From: Bin87 sp965204685
GTDB taxonomy: Bacteria; Chloroflexota; Dehalococcoidia; Lucifugimonadales; UBA3495
NCBI GenBank assembly: GCA_965204685.1
Contig: OZ242004.1
Coordinates: forward strand, 4,092,001 to 4,156,000
Direction: 5' to 3'
DNA length: 64,000 nt
The notes under the pieces are model-generated. The model did not search any database, was not told the DNA's origin, and saw only the letters and a program-made list of their open reading frames with translations. Positions 17,292 through 26,624 of the stretch are shown in pieces (the stretch's first letter is position 1; each line of letters starts with the position of its first letter). A program made the translations under genes and the position numbers.

Positions 17292-19367
17292 TCAGGAAAC
17301 GCCCGGGTTGCAAAACGGCAGATTCGGCAGTGACAGGCGATCTATGTCAGCATCACGCCAAACGGCCGGTATGCACCCGGTGAACTGGTTTCCGGAGAGG
17401 TGCAAACCTGTCAGGTTGGCGAGGTTGCCCAATTCCGGCGGTATCACGCCCGTCAACTGGTTGTCGCTGAGGTCCAACTCCTCCAGGTTGGCGAGGCGGC
17501 CCAGTTCCGGCGGTATCACGCCCGTCAACTGGTTGTCGCTGAGGTCCAACTCCTCCAGGTTGGCGAGGCGGCCCAGTTCCGGCGGTATCGCCCCCGTCAA
17601 CCGGTTGTCGTAGAGGTGCAACTCCTCCAGGTTGGTGAGGCTGCCCAGTTCCGGCGGTATCACGCCCGTCAACTGATTGTAGGCGAGGTACAAAACCGTC
17701 AGGTTGGCGAGGCGGCCCAGTTCCGGCGGTATCGCCCCCGTCAACTGGTTGTCGTAGAGGTGCAACTCCTCCAGGTTGGTGAGGTTGCCCAGCTCCGGCG
17801 GTATCGGGCCCGTCAGGCTGCCCCGGAGATTCAAATACTCCAAGTTGGTGAGGTCGCCCAGTTCCGACGGTATCGCGCCCGTCATCTGGTTGCCGTAGAG
17901 GTCCAAATACTCCAAGCTGGTGAGGCTGCCCAATTCCGGCGGTATCACGCCCGTCATATGGTTCCATATGGAACCCCACTCTCCTAACTTGATGACACGA
18001 CCATTGCGGTCCACGTTGACTCCGTACCAAAAGCCCAGAGGAGCGTCGCTCAGCCAGTTATAGCTGGTCTGCCAGCCGGGACCGCCCATAGCGTTGTAGA
18101 AGGCGACCAGCGTCGCCCGGTCGGTGGATGGCAACGTCGTGGGTGCCGGGTCGCAGAATGGCATTTCCAAGTCTGCCAAATCATTGGAAATAACATAGCG
18201 CCAATCTGATGGTATGCATCCCGTCAATTGGTTGCCTCTGAGGTACAAACTCTTCAGGTTGGGGAGGCTGCCCAGTTCCGGCGGTATCGCCCCCGTCAAC
18301 TGGTTGCCGCCGAGGTACAAACGCCCCAAGTTGGCGAGGTCGCCCAGTTCCGGCGGTATCGCACCCGTCAACTGATTGAGGGTGAGGTCCAACTCCTCCA
18401 GGTTGGTGAGACGGCCCAGTTCCGGCGGTATCGCCCCCGTCAACAGGTTGCCTCTGAGGTACAAACTCTTCAGGTTGGGGAGGCTGCCCAGTTCCGGCGG
18501 TATCGCCCCCGTCAACTGGTTGCCGCCGAGGTACAAACGCTCCAAGTTGGCGAGGTCGCCCAGTTCCGGCGGGATCGCCCCCGTCAACCGGTTGCTGTGG
18601 AGGGACATCCCCTCCAAGTTGGTGAGACGGCCCAGTTCCGGCGGGATCGCCCCCGTCAACTGCTGGTTGCCGAACAGCCGCAAGTACCTCAAGTTGGTGA
18701 GGCTGCCCAGTTCCGGCGGTATCTCGCCCGCCAACCGGTTCTCCCCGAAAAGGTCCAACCTGATTACACGGCCATTCCCGTCAGTAGTGACGCCAGGCCA
18801 TACGCGGATAGGAGCGTCGCTCAGCCAGATCCAGTTGCCGTCGTTAGCCCAGTTCGGGCCGTCGGTGGCGTTGTAGAACGCGATCAGCGCCGCCCGGTCC
18901 GTAGCAGCGGAACCCGATGGCGGCGTAGCCGATGCCCACTCCGACCAGTTGCCCCAAATCGTGCCGTACTTTATCCAGTTCCACCGCATTCCAATGGCGA
19001 TGAAGTCATAGGATGTCCCGGGTTCCAGACCTCTGAGGACCCCCTCCGTTCCACTGAAAGGTTCCATCCGCGCGACGCTCAAATCGCCGGCAACCAGGTC
19101 CGACGACTTCAGATATACGATGAAATGGACTTGCGCGTTTTCGGCCGCCGTCCAGGTCAGCCGGACCGTGCCGACTCCCTGGCTCTCCGCGCTGGCCACC
19201 AGGTTGGCGACCGGCCCGACCGATTGCGGTTCAGGTGGCGGCACCGGGGCTTGCGGAGACCCTCCAAATCCGACCAGCGCAACCGTCAACGCGCAGAGCA
19301 GCGCAAACGGGAACAAACGACGAAAGCGACGCGGATGCCAATTCCAGGGGGTCATCAGAAGACACAT
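17292..19367 (-). CDS. Secreted LRR protein with an N-terminal FN3-like domain
   Basis: A 691-residue exported protein. A basic N-terminus and hydrophobic run (FALLCALTVALVGFGG) act as signal peptide. Residues about 50-150 look like a fibronectin-III domain (VANLVASAESQGVGTVRLTWTAA, LEPGTSYDFIAIGM). Two LRR blocks follow, each opened by a cap of the type TDRAALIAFYNATDGPNW and WLSDAP. The 24-residue plant-like repeat is LTGAIPPELGxLxNLxxLxLxxNQ, about 8 in the first block and 9 in the second, both ending in a GCIP cap. Such proteins are common in marine Chloroflexota and probably bind external ligands. The role is unknown. The LRR coding DNA is itself highly repetitive. Confidence 0.85.
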   Translation of the reverse strand: MCLLMTPWNWHPRRFRRLFPFALLCALTVALVGFGGSPQAPVPPPEPQSVGPVANLVASAESQGVGTVRLTWTAAENAQVHFIVYLKSSDLVAGDLSVARMEPFSGTEGVLRGLEPGTSYDFIAIGMRWNWIKYGTIWGNWSEWASATPPSGSAATDRAALIAFYNATDGPNWANDGNWIWLSDAPIRVWPGVTTDGNGRVIRLDLFGENRLAGEIPPELGSLTNLRYLRLFGNQQLTGAIPPELGRLTNLEGMSLHSNRLTGAIPPELGDLANLERLYLGGNQLTGAIPPELGSLPNLKSLYLRGNLLTGAIPPELGRLTNLEELDLTLNQLTGAIPPELGDLANLGRLYLGGNQLTGAIPPELGSLPNLKSLYLRGNQLTGCIPSDWRYVISNDLADLEMPFCDPAPTTLPSTDRATLVAFYNAMGGPGWQTSYNWLSDAPLGFWYGVNVDRNGRVIKLGEWGSIWNHMTGVIPPELGSLTSLEYLDLYGNQMTGAIPSELGDLTNLEYLNLRGSLTGPIPPELGNLTNLEELHLYDNQLTGAIPPELGRLANLTVLYLAYNQLTGVIPPELGSLTNLEELHLYDNRLTGAIPPELGRLANLEELDLSDNQLTGVIPPELGRLANLEELDLSDNQLTGVIPPELGNLANLTGLHLSGNQFTGCIPAVWRDADIDRLSLPNLPFCNPGVS
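17400..18740. repeat. Tandem 72-bp DNA repeats inside the LRR gene
   Basis: The LRR-coding DNA repeats nearly word for word (for example the blocks around 17455-17520 and 17520-17590, and 18230-18330 against 18455-18550). Identity is much higher than the protein fold needs, which points to recent unit duplication or gene conversion. It is also a likely assembly weak point. Confidence 0.7.
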
Positions 19368-19368
19368 T

Positions 19369-19719
19369 TTACTTTACGAACCCGGGCAAGAAATACTCCC
19401 GCATAGGGTCGTGGGGCGCGTTGTTGACCTTCTGCTGCTGGGCGGCATTCACCGTAACGTCGAACGAGTCGCTCACAGTGTTGCCGTCCGAGTCCCGGGG
19501 CGTCAAGGTGAACCCGGCGATGCTGATGGACCCGTCCGCCGCGGCAGTCATCGTAGCAAAGACCGACATGAGGATTTCGGTTATGAGGGTCAGTCGCTCG
19601 AACTCGGACATTCGGGCGGTGATGTCCATGGGCCAGGACTGCCGACTATCGGCTTCCGCCTCCTCCAGGTCCCGTTGCCACCGGGCCGCGGCCTCTTCCT
19701 TTGCGATTGCGCCGTCCAT
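19369..19719 (-). CDS. Small uncharacterised protein upstream of the LRR gene
   Basis: A 116-residue protein from the ATG at 19719, preceded by AAGGAGAG. The N-terminal half is acidic and helical (AIAKEEAAARWQRDLEEAEADSRQ, ARMSEFERLTLITEILMSVF). The C-terminal half reads SISIAGFTLTPRDSDGNTV and DSFDVTVN, like the end of an Ig/cadherin-type beta domain. It has no signal peptide. The gene ends 2 nt before the LRR gene start on the same strand, so the two are probably co-transcribed. No family is recognised. Confidence 0.55.
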   Translation of the reverse strand: MDGAIAKEEAAARWQRDLEEAEADSRQSWPMDITARMSEFERLTLITEILMSVFATMTAAADGSISIAGFTLTPRDSDGNTVSDSFDVTVNAAQQQKVNNAPHDPMREYFLPGFVK

Positions 19720-19768
19720 GTTGGTCTCTCCTTGCCAAACCCCGCCGTCCTGGGGCGGATTAACCGGG

Positions 19769-21022
19769 TTATCCTGGAGCCTTCGGGGGGACACGGACCA
19801 CAACCGTGCCGCAAATCAGGTCGTGGAGCCCGCGCCTGTCTTTGCGGAAGGCAATCATCAGGAAACCTATAAAGAAGATCAGTTCCGAAAGCATCTCGGC
19901 CAGGGAGCGGCACAGCTTCCGACCCAGCCCCGCCCTGGAGCCGTCCCATCTCAAAACGCGCAGGCCAAGAGCGCGTTTGCCGGGTGAGACCGCCGGAATC
20001 CAGACCAGGGCCGCGAGAACCACGATAATGAAAATGGCCCCTGCAAACGCGGATGCCAGGCCCATCATTGCCAAGGGGAAATAGGACAGGAGGATGAAGA
20101 GGATAATCGCGGCCAGGTCGATCAGGTAGGCCGCCAATCGTATCCAAAACCCCGCCGGGGCGCCAGCCCAGGCGGGCAGAACCGCTCCGGCCGGCGGGGC
20201 AAGACCTCTGCCAACCGGGATTGTGATGGCTGAGAAAGCGCCCACGCCCACCAGCACGGTCCCCAGGGGGAAGACCCACATCCACCAGTAAACGGCGTGG
20301 CGGGTCGCATTTGCAACCATCCCGCCCAGGCTCGGAGTCGAAGGCGGCACACCCACTCCGAGGAACGATAACGAAAACTCGATGAAGAGGCCCATCAGCA
20401 GAGCCAGGCTGAACGTCACCGGAAATAGCGCGACTCCGCTGCGGACGGCAGGGCGAACTGATCTTGTGGAGGTGCCATCCCTTCCGACGGACTCAGAAAC
20501 AAGGGCCATTGGCAGGATGGCCGAAAATACGCCTGCGCTTACGACCAGGTGCACAAGCTCCACGCCCAGGGAAGCCGTCACCGCAAGGGACACGAAGACG
20601 CCGACGATGTACGTGAGGATGGACAGGAAGTAGAACGGGAGACCGAACGGGGCCGCTGAGGATTCGGCAGCAGGGGTAGCGCTTCTGATGCTGCGCACGA
20701 TGACCAGCAACCACGCGGCCAGTGTTCCCAAAAAGGCTCCCAGGAGGCCGATGTACAGATTGGTCCTGAAACTTGCGACAATGTGGCTCAGCACGTCTCG
20801 CCCAAGATGGTCGGTGCCGAGTATGTGAACCGGGCCGCCGTCGGCAAATCCGCCTGGAGGGGTGAGGTAGGCGCCCGGATCTGCCGCATTCGGATCATGG
20901 GGCGCCAGTACCGGGGCAAGGATCCCTGTCAGCGCCATGACCAGGGCAACGGCGACACCGGCCATTGCAGTCGAGCGCCGGAATACGGTTTGATGTCCCA
21001 CGGCCTCAGTCTCCGTGATCAA
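19769..21022 (-). CDS. DppC-type ABC permease fused to an RDD membrane domain
   Basis: A 417-residue membrane protein. Residues 1-275 resemble oligopeptide/dipeptide ABC permeases (DppC/OppC): an N-terminal helix, PVLAPHDPNAADPG, ILGTDHLGRDVLSHIVAS, several membrane helices and the C-terminal SFLGVGVPPSTPSLGGMV. The usual EAA loop that docks the ATPase is not recognisable. From about residue 285 an RDD domain begins (AGFWIRLAAYLIDLAAI) and continues with GKRALGLRVLRWDGS and RRGLHDLICGTVVVR. No ATPase, partner permease or binding protein is adjacent. It may be a recruited transporter remnant with a new role. Confidence 0.7.
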   Translation of the reverse strand: MITETEAVGHQTVFRRSTAMAGVAVALVMALTGILAPVLAPHDPNAADPGAYLTPPGGFADGGPVHILGTDHLGRDVLSHIVASFRTNLYIGLLGAFLGTLAAWLLVIVRSIRSATPAAESSAAPFGLPFYFLSILTYIVGVFVSLAVTASLGVELVHLVVSAGVFSAILPMALVSESVGRDGTSTRSVRPAVRSGVALFPVTFSLALLMGLFIEFSLSFLGVGVPPSTPSLGGMVANATRHAVYWWMWVFPLGTVLVGVGAFSAITIPVGRGLAPPAGAVLPAWAGAPAGFWIRLAAYLIDLAAIILFILLSYFPLAMMGLASAFAGAIFIIVVLAALVWIPAVSPGKRALGLRVLRWDGSRAGLGRKLCRSLAEMLSELIFFIGFLMIAFRKDRRGLHDLICGTVVVRVPPKAPG

Positions 21023-21092
21023 CTCAGGAATTCTGTCGGCTGCTGCTTCGAAATCTTCCCGGACCCATTGCCGGCGCCACTGACATCCAGTC

Positions 21093-21255
21093 GCCGAAGG
21101 CCTTGCCTCCCTTCACCTCGCCGAATACGCCGCCCACGTCCTTCATCGCCCGGCACAGCTCGGCCGGTTTTACGCTACGGCCGTAGAGCTGCGCCCCGCG
21201 CCTGATGTTCTCTCAGTCTATAGCGACCAGAACACCCCGCCGCTGCTGGACCATG
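21093..21255 (-). pseudogene. Truncated duplicate of the NYN gene's 5' end
   Basis: The minus strand reads VQQRRGVLVAID, a stop, ENIRRGAQLYGR and VKPAELCRAMKDVGGVFGEVKGGKAFGDW, matching the first 60 or so codons of the NYN gene at 16085-16933. A TGG-to-TGA change breaks it after AID, and homology ends abruptly near 21093. The homology includes bases upstream of the start codon, so a DNA segment rather than a domain was copied. It is non-functional. Confidence 0.85.
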
Positions 21256-21339
21256 GCATCCGCTCCCTTCTGAACCGTAACCGGGGGTGGTAGTGTCTCA
21301 GTTTGAAATGTTTGATTTAAATCACGGCTTGTAGGATAG

Positions 21340-22010
21340 TCTTCATCTGGATGTACACAGTCTCCAGACCGGTGTCCGGCTACGCCCCTTGTGGCGAAGA
21401 ACGGGTTCGATATCATTTATGCCTTTGTCGATGTCGGGTCCAATGGACCGCACCCGGATTTCAACGTCATTCTCGGCCTTGCTCGTGGACAACCAAAGCC
21501 CCTGTCGTTAATGGCCACCGGCGTTTCGCATCTTTTTGACTGCGGCCTGGCAGGAGTCGACCACTAGGTCGACGATAACCCGGCCCCGGTCGTCGGGGAC
21601 AACTCTTACCAGGCTGACCTCGGGGTCCAGGTTCATCTGCATGTCCACGACGAGACCGTCGATTTGGGACTGGGCGGTCCGGTAGGCCACCATGGTCTGC
21701 TGCCGGACCGGTCGGTTGATGTCCACCGGCACAAACTCAGCCTTCGCGCCACGATGTGGGGCCAGCATATCCGACATCAACCCGGTCCGCACGCTCGGTG
21801 TTGATAACCACCTTCTCGATGTTCTGACGTAGGATGCCGGTCAGTGTGGTCAATTCGTACGGTCTCTTGGGCGATATGTGCTGGGCGTCCGCTTCCAGCA
21901 GTTCGTCGGCTACAGAGTCTGCGTCTTGTCGAAGTTTCTGATGAAGCTCAGCGGGTTCCTCATCTCGTGTGTCGCCAGTTGAAGCAGCAGGTCGCGGCCG
22001 GAAGGATCAT
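21340..22010 (-). pseudogene. Decayed sensor histidine kinase
   Basis: Successive minus-strand frames give ATHEMRNPLSFIRNF (phosphoacceptor box), ELTTLTGILRQNIEKVV and NTERADRV, then SDMLAPHRGAKAEFVPVDINRPV. These are followed by QTMVAYRTAQSQIDGLVVDM and DDRGRVIVDLVVDSCQAAV (N box), then VEIRVRSIGPDID (G1-like). Stops and frame changes separate the pieces and the G2 box is not seen. It is a dead relative of membrane or cytosolic histidine kinases such as the one at 12928-14187. Confidence 0.7.
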
Positions 22011-22254
22011 GCAGATTGAGGGTATCGCTCTGCTTTCCGGTGTTGCGGCGCCGGTAGAGTCCACTGCGCTCGGGACAGGGTACGTCATCAAGGAAAGGGC
22101 GGCATCACAGGTGCCGACCGGCTCGGTTTCGATCATTGGCTCGCTTAGACTGCCGAAGGATTGTCCGAGGTAAAGGCTGACGGGGGTGCGGGAGACCGCC
22201 TCCAGCACACAGGGGTTGGGGAGAGTTGCGGGATGTGTGCCAGATCAGTCATTA

Positions 22255-24789
22255 TCATGGCCCAATAATTTCCACCGACTGGATAACAACCGGGTTCACT
22301 GGGGTTGAACCCTCCCCCTCCGGCAAAGTCGGAGCGGCAACAATAGCATCTACGATGTCCAAACCTGCCACGACCTGGCCGAATATGGTGTAACTAGGCG
22401 GCAACGAGTAGTCAGAGTGCATGATAAAGAACTGACTGCCGTTGGTGTTAGGCCCAGCGTTGGCCATGGCCATCACACCACGGGAATAAGCACGCTGCAC
22501 TGGTTCGTCAGCGAAGGTGTAGCCGGGACCGCCACCGCCAGTTCCAGTTGGGTCGCCTCCCTGAATCATGAATCCTTCAATGGTGCGGTGGAAGATAAGG
22601 TCGTCGTAAAAGCCCTCGCGGGAGAGAAAGACAAAATTGTTCACGGTATTGGGGGCTTCCTCTGTAAGCAGTTCAACGGTGATGCTACCGACCGACGTGT
22701 GGAGCACCGCTGAATACATGGCAGATACGTCTATTATTTGAGATGGCGGCTCCGACCACTGCTGGATTGAATCGCTATGGACAGTCCGTGGATGCGGGGT
22801 CGCTTCTTCTTCGCCCGCTGGCTCTGGGGCAGGAGTACTTTCCTGAATCGCTGCGGCTACCGCCGCGTCGAATGATGGCGCGCTGAGGCCACGGGCCTGT
22901 GTGCCCCAGCAGGCCACGGAGCCGTCGGACCTGACCCCGCAGGTGTTGTAATCCCCCGCGCTGACCGAGGCGAACTCGCTCCCAGGCGACGCGGCTTGAC
23001 CGTAATCGTCATCGCCCCAGCAGGCCACAGAACGATCTGTCCTGACCCCGCAGGTGTGCGTATGCCCCGCGCTGACCGAGGCGAACTCGCCCCCGGGCGG
23101 CGTGGCTTGGCCGGCATCGTCATCGCCCCAGCAGGCCACAGAACGATCTGTCCTGACCCCGCAGGTGTGGGATCCTCCCGCGTTGACCGAGGCGAACTCC
23201 CCCTCGGGCGGCGTGGCCTCGCGGTTGGCGTGACCGCCCCAGCAGGCCACGGAGCCGTCGGGCCCGACCCCGCAGGTGTGGTAAAGCCCCGCGCTGACCG
23301 AGGCGAACTCCCCCTCGGGCGGAGTGGCTTGGCCGGCATCGTCGTCTCCCCAGCAGGCCACGGAGCCGTCGGTCCTCACCCCGCAGGTGTGGATACCCCC
23401 CGCGCTGATCGACGCGAACTCCCCCTCGGGCGGCGTGGCTTGACCGTAATCGTCATAGCCCCAGCAGGCCACGGTTCCGTCGGTCCTCACCCCGCAGGCG
23501 TATCCAATCCCCACGCCGATCGAGGCGAACTCGCCCTCGGTCGACGCGGCCTCGCCGTTAGCGCGACCGCCCCAGCAGGCCACGGACCCGTCGGTCCTGA
23601 CTCCGCAGGCGTAGCCTGGTCCCCCCACCCATCCGTAACCTCCCACGCTGACCGAGGCGAACTCGCCCCCGGGCGGCGTGGCTTTCCCGTAATCGTCATT
23701 GCCCCAGCAGGCCACGGTTCCGTCGGTCCTCACCCCGCAGGTGTGAATACCCCCCGCGCTGACCGAGGCGAACTCACCCTCGGGCGGCGTGGACTCGCCA
23801 TTTTCATCATATCCCCAGCAGGCCACGGAGCCGTCCGTCCTCACCCCGCAGGTGTGTCTTTCACCCGCGCTGACCGAGGTGAACCCACCCCCGGGCGGCG
23901 TGGCTGTCCCGTATACGTCATAGCCCCAACAGGCCACCGACCCGTCGGTCCTGACCCCGCAAGCGTAGGGTCCACCGAGGGAGTCTATCCCCGCGCTAAC
24001 CGAGGTGAACCTATCCTCAAGCGGCGTGGCCCGTCCGAGGCGGCCATCGCCCCAGCAGGCCACGGACCCGTCGGTCCTGATTCCGCAGGCATAGCCAGCT
24101 CCCGCGCTCACCGAGGCGAACTCACCCTCCGGCAGTGTGGCTGGGCCGAGACGGTCATCGCCCCAGCAGGCCACGGACCCGCTGACCCTGACCCCGCAGG
24201 CGCTCGGATTCCCCACGCTGACCGAGGCGAACTCACCCTCGGGCGGCGTGGACTCGCCATTTTCATCATATCCCCAGCAGACCACGGACCCGCCGACCCT
24301 GACCCCGCAGGCGTAGCTAGCCCCCGCGCTCACCGAGGCGAACTCACCCCCGGGCGGTATGGACTCGCCGTACTCGTTGGCGCCCCAGCAAGACACCGTG
24401 CCGTCAGTCCTGACCCCACAGGTGTGGCGAAACCCGACGCTGACCGAGACGAAATCCCCCGGCGCGGCGTCATAAACATCGGACAAGGGTTGCGTCGGGG
24501 GAGGTGCAGATGTGAATGCAGCGGCCGGCGTCTCCTGCTCGATGGAGGGCAGCTGGTTTCCTGCCACAGGGGGTTCCGCAACTGTCTCATTAGCAACGCC
24601 GGTCGTTCCCGGCATGCCTGTCGGCTCAGCCGCAGGCATGGTCTCAGAGGAACAGGCCACCAGCGGGACCGCCAGGGCTATGAGGAGGGCGAGGGCTGCG
24701 GCGAGACGTCGCGCCGGGGAATGGCGGCTCGACTCAACTAATCGAGAAGTAGGGCGCGGCGCCAGGTCGGTAGGGACTAGGAGTTGCAC
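22255..24789 (-). CDS. Lipoprotein with 14 RCC1-like repeats and a C-terminal cyclophilin (PPIase) domain
   Basis: An 844-residue protein from the GTG at 24789, which has GGAGG at proper spacing. A lipobox (ALAVPLVAC) ends the signal peptide. A P/T-rich linker follows, then 14 repeats of about 37 residues of the form GEFASVSAG-HTCGVRTDGSVACWG. The count fits two seven-bladed RCC1-type propellers, each blade keeping one Cys pair. After a short linker, the last 155 residues are a cyclophilin-type peptidyl-prolyl isomerase: SVGSITVELLTEEAPNTVNNF, FYDDLIFHRTIEGFMIQGG, NTNGSQFFIM and YTIFGQVVAGLDIVD. It should act outside the membrane, perhaps in folding of exported proteins; ligand binding by the propellers is inferred. 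Confidence 0.85.
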   Translation of the reverse strand: MQLLVPTDLAPRPTSRLVESSRHSPARRLAAALALLIALAVPLVACSSETMPAAEPTGMPGTTGVANETVAEPPVAGNQLPSIEQETPAAAFTSAPPPTQPLSDVYDAAPGDFVSVSVGFRHTCGVRTDGTVSCWGANEYGESIPPGGEFASVSAGASYACGVRVGGSVVCWGYDENGESTPPEGEFASVSVGNPSACGVRVSGSVACWGDDRLGPATLPEGEFASVSAGAGYACGIRTDGSVACWGDGRLGRATPLEDRFTSVSAGIDSLGGPYACGVRTDGSVACWGYDVYGTATPPGGGFTSVSAGERHTCGVRTDGSVACWGYDENGESTPPEGEFASVSAGGIHTCGVRTDGTVACWGNDDYGKATPPGGEFASVSVGGYGWVGGPGYACGVRTDGSVACWGGRANGEAASTEGEFASIGVGIGYACGVRTDGTVACWGYDDYGQATPPEGEFASISAGGIHTCGVRTDGSVACWGDDDAGQATPPEGEFASVSAGLYHTCGVGPDGSVACWGGHANREATPPEGEFASVNAGGSHTCGVRTDRSVACWGDDDAGQATPPGGEFASVSAGHTHTCGVRTDRSVACWGDDDYGQAASPGSEFASVSAGDYNTCGVRSDGSVACWGTQARGLSAPSFDAAVAAAIQESTPAPEPAGEEEATPHPRTVHSDSIQQWSEPPSQIIDVSAMYSAVLHTSVGSITVELLTEEAPNTVNNFVFLSREGFYDDLIFHRTIEGFMIQGGDPTGTGGGGPGYTFADEPVQRAYSRGVMAMANAGPNTNGSQFFIMHSDYSLPPSYTIFGQVVAGLDIVDAIVAAPTLPEGEGSTPVNPVVIQSVEIIGP

Positions 24790-25779
24790 ATTGCCTCCAA
24801 CAGGTATAGATAAAGGCGGAGTGCAGACATGGTGCGGCCCATCATCGCACAACTGCGTCCTTCACCTCGTCGCCCTGACGGGCTGGTCAACCCCGTCTCA
24901 TAGACACCTGTGGCGTGTAGTCCTTCCAACAGGTGCGCCCGGTCATCTCGGCTCCCCGAAACCGGTCTGGACATAAGCGCCCACGAAAACCTACAGCATC
25001 AACTGTACGATGCGAGTAGCAATTGGCGTCTTATTGTGTGTACCTTGTCTTATTATTTCCCTTGGCCCAGCGTATGGTCAAGACATGGGCCAACGACTCC
25101 CCGAGACACGCGGTGGTTGACGCCTGGAGGGAAAATGGAAAGGCCAGACCAACGCGACCGGGAGATGGAGACCTGCGGGAGCGCATGTCCCGCAACAGCC
25201 AAGCCAGCCGATGCATCAGTGAGAGCCTGGACTTCTACCACACGCTTTAGGGGGCGACGGACCTCCGATCCCTGATCGCTGGCAACTCCGGTGTGATGAC
25301 CCGGCTGGACGACAGGGCCAAAAAAGTTGGAGACCCTCGCATTCCCAACAGGATCAGCAGGCAACAGGCCAGCAGCAGCCCGACCAGTCCGCCAGACGCG
25401 GATTGCAGCCGGTCGGTGGCGGTTACCATGCTCCGGTTCAACCCGAAGCGTTACTTGCCCTCCTTGACACTTGAAGTACTACTCCAGCTGCATCCGCTTC
25501 CGACACATCCACACCGCCTGGCGAGGATTGGTCAACGACGTGGCCAGAAACGAGTCAACTCCGCAGAGGGCGGCATCGTACGCTAAGTCCGCTATCGACG
25601 CCTTGACCGCCGGTGAGCAGGATGTGGGTCAGGAGCTGGAGCTCGACCGTCAAGCCGGCGTGGCTCCGCGGTCTGACGGCTTCGCCGAGATGGGCCCCAT
25701 TACAGTAAACGACGATAGCCGCCAGCAAGTTGAGCCGTTAGCTGTCGCCACAACTGGGCCGAGTCGGCTGAGCGCTGCC
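24790..25779. other. About 1-kb stretch without a supported gene
   Basis: Open frames on both strands are short and lack recognisable domains or ribosome sites. One minus-strand frame (25247-25441) has a single hydrophobic run, but no other support. The stretch holds the promoter of the RCC1-cyclophilin gene and otherwise looks like decayed sequence. Confidence 0.4.
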
Positions 25780-25980
25780 TTACTTGCCGCCCAATATCGT
25801 CCGCACTTCTTCAACTTCGGCGTTGCCCAGGATGCGGAACACGTTGATGCTCCGATCCTCCACGGCTATGCCCCTGATGGCGTGGCGGCCGTTCTTCATC
25901 GTGACCAACTCCATGGAGTCCTCGGCGATGTCGACCTTCCGCTTGAGCTTCACCGAATAGGCTTGCAGGGGCCATTCCAT
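25780..25980 (-). CDS. DUF5679-like small protein that has lost its zinc-ribbon cysteines
   Basis: A 66-residue protein from an ATG at 25980 with AAGGAG upstream. The text QAYSVKLKRKVDIAEDSMEL, then VTMKNGRHAIRGIAV and NVFRILG, follows DUF5679 (QAYCVKCK..., VTMKNGRPA..G.CP.CG..., FRIG) position by position. All four metal-binding cysteines are replaced by other residues. DUF5679 proteins are small zinc ribbons common in Chloroflexota. This version cannot bind zinc that way, so it has either taken another role or is a paralogue kept for its fold. The strong ribosome site suggests that it is expressed. The family link is from memory of the motif. Confidence 0.6.
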   Translation of the reverse strand: MEWPLQAYSVKLKRKVDIAEDSMELVTMKNGRHAIRGIAVEDRSINVFRILGNAEVEEVRTILGGK

Positions 25981-26331
25981 AATGTTCACTCCTTCTGGTC
26001 GAGGTGGGTATAACGCCGGCCGGAGCAACGACTTCTCCGGCGTGGTTTGCCACGGTTGCAAAGATACAATCGCTGACTGGTCGGGGGAAGTGGCGGCACG
26101 TTGCCTATCCGAAATGCGGTTGCGGCCGTATGGTTGCGATGCGCCGGCCGTCGTGTTCGCAACACCCCGGTTGTCTCGGTGCACAAATCCCATCCCGCTG
26201 CCTCCGGCCCGAGCGGCGCGCCGGAGATTGGAACCGGCGTTCCGCTGTGGCACAATGGCCCCGGCGGGACGGTTCACCCCCGTGCACGAAATGGGCGATC
26301 TCACCGCAGAACTTCCGCCGGGGAGGCGCCC
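25981..26331. other. Divergent intergenic stretch
   Basis: Lies between two short divergent genes and should contain both promoters. No further gene or repeat is seen. Confidence 0.4.
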
Positions 26332-26613
26332 ATGCCGGAGCAGCGGAAACTCATCGTCACCGAGCTGGCCCTGGCCGATGCCCTGGACCGGCTGGTGAAC
26401 CTCATCGAGGAACTCAGGGCCGACGCCGACCTGCGCGTGGAGATCACCACCGACGAAACCTCTCTGGTGAAGCTCGCCTTCTCCGGCACTCTTGACGTGG
26501 GCTTCGCCATGCGTAGGGAGGTCAGGGACATTCCGGCCGAGGTAATCCGCCGCGTCTGGAACGAGGGCCTCCGCGACTACCAGATCATCCCCCGCCAACA
26601 TCGCTCCCGCTGA
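26332..26613 (+). CDS. Small uncharacterised protein
   Basis: A 93-residue protein from an ATG with GGGAGG upstream; the open frame extends further left without coding character. It is helical at the N-terminus (ALADALDRLVNLIEELRADAD), then beta (VEITTDETSLVKLAF, LDVGFAMR), then a short helix (AEVIRRVWNEGLRDYQII). It is mainly charged and soluble, and no family is recognised. It is convergent with the broken MscS gene, with 11 nt between the ends. Confidence 0.6.
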   Translation: MPEQRKLIVTELALADALDRLVNLIEELRADADLRVEITTDETSLVKLAFSGTLDVGFAMRREVRDIPAEVIRRVWNEGLRDYQIIPRQHRSR

Positions 26614-26624
26614 TCCCGCGGCAC

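Noticed and set aside
22857..24480. CRISPR array in the repetitive stretch
   Set aside because: The repeats are about 111 bp, lack spacers and encode RCC1-like repeats in one open frame.
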